Shown in pieces: positions 6,106 through 10,969 of a stretch of 10,969 nucleotides of DNA. Numbering within the stretch: position 1 is the stretch's first letter; every line of letters starts with the position of its first letter. Where the stretch lies: positions 1-10,969 of the forward strand of contig VSNY01000134.1 of the NCBI GenBank assembly GCA_009774535.1, read 5' to 3'. Source of the DNA: Lachnospiraceae bacterium (lineage in GTDB: Bacteria; Bacillota; Clostridia; Lachnospirales; Lachnospiraceae). The translations under genes and the position numbers were made by a program. A model generated the notes under the pieces. It was given only the letters and a program-made list of their open reading frames with translations. It was not told where the DNA came from and ran no database searches.

Positions 6106-6133
6106 TTGACAATAATTAATTTCGTGATATACT
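6106..6133 (+). promoter_or_regulatory. promoter for the PTS sugar operon
   Basis: A consensus TTGACA (6106-6111) and TATACT (6128-6133) are 16 bases apart, and TGA before the -10 gives the extended TGn form. A related operator-like 15-mer fills the spacer (6112-6126, minus strand). The leader to the first ATG is about 115 bases. Confidence 0.85.
6112..6126 (-). promoter_or_regulatory. candidate operator in the spacer of the PTS promoter
   Basis: Read on the minus strand this is CACGAAATTAATTAT, 12 of 15 identical to CACGAAACTTATTTT at the regulator's own promoter. It lies between the -35 and -10, where a bound protein would exclude RNA polymerase. The shared core TTTCGTG (6120-6126 on the plus strand) is the least AT-rich and most telling part. 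Confidence 0.4.
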
Positions 6134-6150
6134 AAAGATACAAAAATTGA

Positions 6151-6160
6151 TATCGCGATA
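6151..6160. promoter_or_regulatory. perfect 10-bp palindrome TATCGCGATA in the PTS leader
   Basis: TATCGCGATA is self-complementary and lies about 18 bases past the -10 in an otherwise AT-rich stretch. Its half TCGCGATA resembles TCGTGATA overlapping the -10 (6122-6129); the two are 31 bp apart, about three helical turns. It may be a regulator site. A weak GCGGC/GCCGC hairpin (6172-6191) follows in the leader. Confidence 0.35.
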
Positions 6161-6254
6161 GAAAATGGTATGCGGCTGTTGCATATGCCGCGCCAGGGAC
6201 AGGAAACAGGGTTTTTGGCATAATTGACAAATCAAAATGAAGGAGGAAGCAGGA

Positions 6255-8189
6255 ATGAGAATCAGTGAATTGCTCAACTTACAGGCAATCGACGTAAATG
6301 CCAGCGTTGGTTCTAAGGCGGAAGCGATCGACTATATGACGCGCCTTATGGAGAAATCCGGTAACTTAAAGGACAGGGAAGCCTACAAAAAAGGCGTGCT
6401 GGCCAGAGAAGAGGAAGGGACGACCGGCATCGGGGAAGGGATTGCCATTCCGCATGCAAAGTGTGATGCGGTAAAACGGGCAGGACTAGCGGCAATGGTG
6501 GTCAAGGATGGCGTAGATTATGAGTCTTTAGATGACGAACCGGCGAATTTGCTCTTTATGATCGCTGCGCCGCAGACCGGGGCGAATGTCCATCTGGAGG
6601 CGCTGGCCAAATTATCGACCATTCTGATGGATACGGAATTTAAAGAAACGCTTGTAAAGGCCGAAACAGCAGAACAGTTTATCCAATTTATAGATAAAAA
6701 AGAGGATGAGTTGGATGGGAAAAATGAGAAAAAAGCGCAGGAAAGCGCCAAAGGAGGGTTCCGGGTGCTGGCGATTACTGCCTGCCCGACTGGCATAGCG
6801 CATACGTTTATGGCAGCGGAAAGTCTGGATCTGAAAGGGAAAGAACTGGGAATTCCGGTTAAAGTCGAGACGCAGGGCGCAGACGGGGCAAAAAATGTGC
6901 TGACGGCAGAGGATGTGGCAAATGCGGAGTGTATTATTATCGCGGCGGATAAAAAAGTAGATCTGGCGCGGTTTGACGGAAAGCCAGTGATCATTACGAA
7001 AGTGGCGGATGGGATACATAAGGCTGAAGATCTGATCCGCCAGGCGGTCAGCGGAAATGTTCCAGTCTACCATCACAGCGGCGCGGCGCAGGCATCCGAC
7101 GACGCTTCGGAGGAAGAAGGGATCGGACGGCGCATTTATAAGAACCTGATGAATGGCGTTTCACATATGCTGCCATTTGTAATCGGAGGAGGCATCCTGA
7201 TTGCGCTGGCGTTTCTGCTGGATGATTACAGCATTGATCCGGCTAATTTTGGAAAAAATACGCCAGTAGCGGCCTATTTTAAAACAATTGGCGAGTTTTC
7301 CTTTGGAATGATGCTGCCGGTTTTGTCCGGTTATATCGCAATGAGCATTGCAGACCGTCCGGGGCTGGCTGTAGGCTTTGTGGCAGGACTTGTGGCTAAG
7401 AGTGGTTCGACCTTTGCAAACCCGGCGGGCGGGGGTGTAAACGCAGGATTTTTGGGCGCGTTATTTGCTGGTTTTGCAGCGGGATATTTGGTATTATTAT
7501 TAAAGAAACTGACGGCAAAGCTGCCGCAGTCGCTGAACAGTGTACGGCCGATGATTATTTATCCGGTATTCGGTATTTTTGCTGGTTCTGCAGTTACCAC
7601 ATTGATCAATCCGTTCATGGGCATGATTAACGATGGGCTTACAGGATTTTTAAACAGTATGAGCGGAACGAGCAAAGTGCTGCTTGGTATGATTGTAGCT
7701 GGTATGGAGTCTGTGGATATGGGCGGCCCGGTGAATAAGACTGCTTATGTATTCGGCACTTCCCAGCTGGCGGAAGGTAATTTTGAGATTATGGCGGCTG
7801 TTATGGCAGGCGGGATGATTCCGCCGCTGGTCATTGCGCTATGTACGACATTTTTTAAAAACCGTTTTACACAGAAAGAACGGGAATCCGGCATGGTAAA
7901 CTATCTGCTTGGGCTGTCGTTTATTTCCGAAGGGGCAATTCCGTTTGCGGCAAATGATCCGCTGCGTGTCATTCCGTCCTGTGTTGCCGGTTCCGCAACG
8001 GCAGGCGGGTTATCTATGCTGTTTGGCTGTACCTTACGGGCGCCGCATGGCGGTATTTTCGTACTGCCGACAATTGGTAACCCGTTTATGTACGCATTGG
8101 CGATTTTGATTGGATCGGTAGTCGGCTGTCTGATTCTGGCGGTGCTGAAAAAGCCGCTGAAACATCAGGATACATTCACGGAACATTAG
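6255..8189 (+). CDS. fruA: PTS fructose-type transporter, EIIABC in one chain
   Basis: This 644-residue protein imports and phosphorylates a sugar using phosphate from HPr. The EIIA domain spans about 1-150 with phosphorylated H67 in GEGIAIPHAK. EIIB (about 168-270) has active C177 in ITACPTGIAHTF, the fructose-family signature. The membrane EIIC domain spans about 300-640 and keeps family motifs MESVDMGGPVNKTAYVFG, PFAANDPLRVIPS and LRAPHGG. The A-B-C order and length match Bacillus-type FruA. The start is taken at 6255 because AAGGAGG ends 8 bases before it; the longer in-frame start at 6237 overlaps that site. It is the first gene of a four-gene operon, 25 bases from the isomerase gene. 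Family membership indicates a fructose-like substrate with phosphorylation usually at C1, but the operon partners leave the true sugar open. Confidence 0.93.
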   Translation: MRISELLNLQAIDVNASVGSKAEAIDYMTRLMEKSGNLKDREAYKKGVLAREEEGTTGIGEGIAIPHAKCDAVKRAGLAAMVVKDGVDYESLDDEPANLLFMIAAPQTGANVHLEALAKLSTILMDTEFKETLVKAETAEQFIQFIDKKEDELDGKNEKKAQESAKGGFRVLAITACPTGIAHTFMAAESLDLKGKELGIPVKVETQGADGAKNVLTAEDVANAECIIIAADKKVDLARFDGKPVIITKVADGIHKAEDLIRQAVSGNVPVYHHSGAAQASDDASEEEGIGRRIYKNLMNGVSHMLPFVIGGGILIALAFLLDDYSIDPANFGKNTPVAAYFKTIGEFSFGMMLPVLSGYIAMSIADRPGLAVGFVAGLVAKSGSTFANPAGGGVNAGFLGALFAGFAAGYLVLLLKKLTAKLPQSLNSVRPMIIYPVFGIFAGSAVTTLINPFMGMINDGLTGFLNSMSGTSKVLLGMIVAGMESVDMGGPVNKTAYVFGTSQLAEGNFEIMAAVMAGGMIPPLVIALCTTFFKNRFTQKERESGMVNYLLGLSFISEGAIPFAANDPLRVIPSCVAGSATAGGLSMLFGCTLRAPHGGIFVLPTIGNPFMYALAILIGSVVGCLILAVLKKPLKHQDTFTEH

Positions 8190-8214
8190 AGCATGTCCGG
8201 ACAGGGGGGTTTTG

Positions 8215-8877
8215 ATGAAACAAAGATGTGCGCAAAAAGCGTATGAAATGATTCAGGATGGCATGGTGATCGGACTGGGAGGCGGCTCTACCGTCGCCCT
8301 TCTGATTCACGAGATTGCAAAAGGAAGCAAAAAAATCCAGGCAGTGACGCCATCGCAGGATACGCTGCGGCTGTGCGTGGAACACCGGATTCCGACGCTG
8401 CCGCTTGCTATGACGGATACGGTGAATCTTGCATTTGACGGTTGTGACGAATTGGATATACAGCTGAATGCATGGAAAAGCTGCGGTGGAATTCATACAA
8501 GAGAAAAGATTGTTGCCTGTATGGCGGACGACTATGTGCTGCTGGCAGACGAAACGAAACTGAAAGAACGACTGTCTTTTACTGATCCGGTAACTGTGGA
8601 AGCGCTTCGCCCGGCAGTCAGTTATGTCCAAAAACGGCTGTCGCAGCTGGGCGCAGAGGTTACGCAGCGTCATTCGGACGGCAAGGCGGGAATCTTAGTC
8701 AGCGATGACGGGAATTATTTGCTGGAAGCCAGATTCCAATGCGTGGAAGACCTGGGGAAGCTGGCAGCGGATTTGGACCGGATTGCGGGGCTGGGCGGGC
8801 ATTCCTTGTTTTATCAGATTGCGTCCAAGGCGGTTATTGCAAAGCATGATGGGATACAAGTGATCGAAAGATCATAG
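8215..8877 (+). CDS. rpiA: ribose-5-phosphate isomerase A homologue, divergent
   Basis: RpiA interconverts ribose 5-phosphate and ribulose 5-phosphate in the cytoplasm. The 220-residue length fits. Visible family motifs are GLGGGSTVA (20-28, usually GTGSTA), FDGCDELD (74-81, with the two aspartates D75 and D78), K88, and TREKI (95-99) with the catalytic-type glutamate E97, then LADETK (110-115). The glycine-rich loop that normally follows the lysine (KGGGAAL in E. coli) is WKSCGGIH here, and GTGST is GGGST. The core catalytic residues therefore remain but the substrate loop differs, so this may be a paralogue acting on another phosphosugar. ATG 8215 follows AGGGGGG (8203-8209) by 5 bases; a TTG directly before it is a less likely start. 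It lies within the PTS operon. Confidence 0.82.
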   Translation: MKQRCAQKAYEMIQDGMVIGLGGGSTVALLIHEIAKGSKKIQAVTPSQDTLRLCVEHRIPTLPLAMTDTVNLAFDGCDELDIQLNAWKSCGGIHTREKIVACMADDYVLLADETKLKERLSFTDPVTVEALRPAVSYVQKRLSQLGAEVTQRHSDGKAGILVSDDGNYLLEARFQCVEDLGKLAADLDRIAGLGGHSLFYQIASKAVIAKHDGIQVIERS

Positions 8878-8948
8878 CTTTGGATGCAGATTCGTACAAA
8901 CGGCGATAAAAGCAGGAAGATCGTAAATTTAGGAAGGAGCAATGGAAC

Positions 8949-9920
8949 ATGGAACGGCTGAATTGGGGAATTTTAGGAACCGGACAGATTGCGCATGAGA
9001 TGGGAGCGGCATTAAAAGCAGTGAATGGGGAAATCTATGCGGTTTGTGGTACGAGTATGGAAAAAGCGGAGACATTCCGCCAGGAGTTTGACGCGGCAAA
9101 AGCTTATGGCAGTGTACAGGAAATGCTTGCGGATGAACAGATCGATATCGTCTATATCGCGACGCCGCACAATTCTCATGATTTGTGGATGATGGAGACA
9201 TTAAAAGCGGGAAAGCATGTATTTTGCGAAAAGTCCATTACCGTTAACAGCAGGCAGCTGGAAGCCTGCGTTGCCATTGCGCAGGAAAAAGGGCTGGTGA
9301 TATGCGACGGGACAACGCTGCTGCATATGCCTTTGTATCAAAAACTAAAACAGAAAATCGAGGACGGCGCCATCGGTGAAATAAAAATGGTGCAGGTAAA
9401 TTTTGGCAGCTGCAAGGAATATAATGTACATAACCGCTTTTTTTCCAAGGAACTGGCCGGAGGGGCGCTTTTGGATATCGGCGTATATGCCGTATCGTTT
9501 GCGCGGTATTTTATGAAGAGCTGTCCGGATACCGTGCTGACGACGGCTAATTATTTTGAGACCGGCGTGGACGAGACAAGCGGCATCCTTTTAAAAAATC
9601 CGGACGGAGAAATGGCCGTCATTGCGCTTTCGATGCGCGCAAAGCAGCCGAAGCGCGGTGTTATTGCAGGAGAAAAAGGATTTATTGAAATCGATAATTA
9701 TCCAAGGGCGCAGCGTGCAGTGATCACGTATACTTCTGACGGGCATACCGAAGTGGTAGAAGCCGGACGGACAGAGGACGCATTGCTGTATGAGGTGCAG
9801 GATATGCAGGATTATGTAAGAAATCACAGCGGGCAGGAAAACCTTGATCTGGTACGGGACGTTATGAAAACACTTACAGCCGTGCGCGGCCAGTGGGGTT
9901 TGGTGTATCCGTTTGAATAA
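8949..9920 (+). CDS. Gfo/Idh/MocA family NAD(P)-dependent oxidoreductase
   Basis: The 323-residue enzyme has an N-terminal Rossmann fold with the dinucleotide loop GILGTGQIAH (7-16), then YIATPHNSH (69-77), and the catalytic-lysine motif CEKS (93-96, usually EKP). The C-terminal domain begins near residue 125 and includes GGALLDIGVYAVSFA (171-185), the dihydrodiol-dehydrogenase-like variant with tyrosine where other members have histidine. These enzymes oxidise or reduce sugars, polyols or related alcohols; the substrate cannot be read from sequence. AAGGAG at 8934-8939 is 9 bases before the ATG. An out-of-frame ATG at 8942 lies closer but opens no product. It sits 71 bases after the isomerase with no promoter seen, so it is probably co-transcribed. 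Confidence 0.88.
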   Translation: MERLNWGILGTGQIAHEMGAALKAVNGEIYAVCGTSMEKAETFRQEFDAAKAYGSVQEMLADEQIDIVYIATPHNSHDLWMMETLKAGKHVFCEKSITVNSRQLEACVAIAQEKGLVICDGTTLLHMPLYQKLKQKIEDGAIGEIKMVQVNFGSCKEYNVHNRFFSKELAGGALLDIGVYAVSFARYFMKSCPDTVLTTANYFETGVDETSGILLKNPDGEMAVIALSMRAKQPKRGVIAGEKGFIEIDNYPRAQRAVITYTSDGHTEVVEAGRTEDALLYEVQDMQDYVRNHSGQENLDLVRDVMKTLTAVRGQWGLVYPFE

Positions 9921-9955
9921 CATAATCAAAACAGATGTTTGGAAAGGAAAAAGGG

Positions 9956-10864
9956 ATGATTTATACAGTGACATTTAATCCATCTTTGGACTATGTTGTG
10001 CAGGTGGAGCATTTTCAAAAGGATGCGGTGAACAGGACTTCATCCGAATATGTATATGCAGGCGGAAAAGGGAACAATGTGGCAGTTGTTTTGTCTGAAC
10101 TGGGGCTTGCAAGCCGCGCGCTTGGATTCCGGGCAGGATTTACCGGAGTTGCGATGGAACAGATGCTGCGGGAATATGGCTGTGATACAGATTTTATTCC
10201 GCTTCCTGAAGGTATGACCCGGATCAATGTAAAAGTAAAGGCAGCATCGGAATTTGAAATCAACGGCCAGGGTCCTTTGATCCCCGAAGAGCAGATCCGT
10301 CAGCTGTTTGAAAAAACGGATGCACTTGACAGCGGAGACGTGCTGGTGTTGTCCGGCAGCATTCCAAATACGCTGCCGGATGATATCTATGAGCGGATGA
10401 TGAAACGGCTGGACGGCAAAGGCGTACGTATTGCCGTAGACGCGACGCAGGATCTGTTATTAAAAGTGCTGAAATACCATCCGTTTTTCATTAAGCCGAA
10501 TAATCATGAGCTGGGTGAAATGTTCGGGGTGACGTTAACGTCTGAGGAAGAAATTATTACTTATGCCAAAAAACTGCAGGAGATGGGAGCCTGTAATGTA
10601 TTGGTATCGATGGCCGGAGACGGAGCGATTTTGGTGGCCGAAACGGGCGAAGTATTTCAGCGGCGGCCGCCAAAAGGCGTGGTTGTAAATTCGGTTGGAG
10701 CAGGTGATTCGATGGTTGCGGGATTTTTAGCTGGATATCTGAAAAGCGGCAGCTACGCATATGCATTACAGCTTGGAACCGCTGCCGGAAGCGCGACAGC
10801 GTTTACTTCCTGGCTGGCGGGGCGTGAGGAGATTGAGGCGTTGCTGGGGCAGATGGAACAATAA
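9956..10864 (+). CDS. fruK: 1-phosphofructokinase-type PfkB sugar kinase
   Basis: FruK phosphorylates fructose 1-phosphate, the product of a fructose PTS, to fructose 1,6-bisphosphate using ATP. The 302-residue length is typical. Motifs include TFNPSLDYVVQV (6-17), AGGKGNNVAVVL (35-46), LSGSIPN (132-138), FFIKPNNHE (177-185) and the signature NSVGAGDSMVAGF (245-257) with catalytic base D251. LacC-type tagatose-6-phosphate kinases share this fold, so specificity is inferred mainly from the linked fructose-type EII. The start at 9956 gives the family-typical MIYTVTFNP and has AAGGA 7 bases upstream; the 9935 start would extend it without a better site. It is the last gene of the operon, 35 bases after the oxidoreductase, followed by a hairpin terminator. 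Confidence 0.9.
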   Translation: MIYTVTFNPSLDYVVQVEHFQKDAVNRTSSEYVYAGGKGNNVAVVLSELGLASRALGFRAGFTGVAMEQMLREYGCDTDFIPLPEGMTRINVKVKAASEFEINGQGPLIPEEQIRQLFEKTDALDSGDVLVLSGSIPNTLPDDIYERMMKRLDGKGVRIAVDATQDLLLKVLKYHPFFIKPNNHELGEMFGVTLTSEEEIITYAKKLQEMGACNVLVSMAGDGAILVAETGEVFQRRPPKGVVVNSVGAGDSMVAGFLAGYLKSGSYAYALQLGTAAGSATAFTSWLAGREEIEALLGQMEQ

Positions 10865-10874
10865 GGGAAGGGTT

Positions 10875-10921
10875 AAAAAAAACCTATCTCCATTGTTAGA
10901 AGAAGGATGGAGATAGGTTTT
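10875..10921. terminator. hairpin terminator, probably bidirectional
   Basis: AAAACCTATCTCCAT (10879-10893) pairs perfectly over 15 bases with ATGGAGATAGGTTTT (10907-10921), leaving a 13-base loop. For the plus-strand operon the stem ends in only four T. For minus-strand transcription the stem is followed by eight T (the A-run 10875-10882), an ideal intrinsic terminator. It ends the PTS operon and likely also a convergent gene beyond the window. Confidence 0.88.
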
Positions 10922-10927
10922 AGGCGG

Positions 10928-10969
10928 TTAATGAAATTCGTTCATCACATTTATTCTAGTATATAGTTC
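10928..10969 (-). CDS. possible last codons of a convergent gene, very tentative
   Basis: On the minus strand one frame is open from the window edge and ends INVMNEFH then TAA at 10928-10930. The other two minus frames contain stops. The TAA is only six bases before the hairpin terminator that faces this direction, which is where a gene end would be expected. Thirteen codons are too few to identify a family or to exclude chance. Confidence 0.25.
   Translation of the reverse strand, partial: ELYTRINVMNEFH

Noticed and set aside
6172..6191. Riboswitch or attenuator in the PTS leader
   Set aside because: Only a five-pair GCGGC/GCCGC stem with a 10-base loop is visible; there is no T-tract terminator or known aptamer pattern.
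6105..6260. CcpA cre site near the PTS promoter
   Set aside because: No sequence close to the TGNAANCGNTTNCA pattern was found in the promoter or leader.
6518..7076. Minus-strand open frames of about 155 codons inside the PTS gene
   Set aside because: They are antisense shadows of the EIIA/EIIB coding sequence, with no ribosome site and no family resemblance.

Overview
The window looks like chromosome from a moderate-GC Clostridia, most likely a Lachnospiraceae-type gut Firmicute. This rests on strong AGGAGG-type ribosome sites, TTGACA/TATAAT promoters with frequent TGn extensions, a MurR/RpiR regulator beside a fructose-type PTS, a two-gene [4Fe-4S] membrane module, a TerD/AIM24 pair and a decayed Rpn-family transposase. 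No genus can be named from the sequence alone. There is no rRNA, tRNA, CRISPR array or intact mobile element.

Layout. Positions 1-1547 hold two minus-strand genes: the N-terminal part of a membrane-anchored protein with a probable extracellular sensor domain (cut by the window start) and a COG3541-type nucleotidyltransferase, each with its own good promoter. Positions 1626-2101 are the decayed 3' end of an Rpn/PD-(D/E)XK transposase-like gene. A strong promoter at 2145-2173 then drives a two-gene operon of a TerD-domain protein with a repeat-bearing Pro/Ala/Ser/Arg linker and an AIM24-family protein. Next comes a translationally coupled pair, a 65-residue 2[4Fe-4S] ferredoxin and a four-helix membrane protein with cysteine motifs, convergent with a frameshifted 3' remnant of a Crp/Fnr regulator.

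Positions 4869-10864 form a sugar-uptake locus. A MurR/RpiR (HTH plus SIS) regulator is transcribed leftward. Across a 534-bp intergenic region, a four-gene operon is transcribed rightward: PTS fructose-type EIIABC, a divergent ribose-5-phosphate isomerase A homologue, a Gfo/Idh/MocA oxidoreductase and a 1-phosphofructokinase-type PfkB kinase. The regulator probably senses a phosphosugar made by the PTS and controls the operon and itself. Three copies of a related AT-rich 15-mer, two of them at the promoters, are candidate operators. The isomerase and oxidoreductase are not needed for plain fructose use, so the true substrate may be another ketose, a pentose or a polyol.

The window closes with a near-perfect hairpin terminator that is stronger for the minus strand, suggesting a convergent neighbour just outside. 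The least ordinary items are the PTS operon composition with its altered RpiA loop, the shared putative operators, the TerD-AIM24 operon and the compact iron-sulfur module beside a dead Crp/Fnr gene. None is proven to be a new system.
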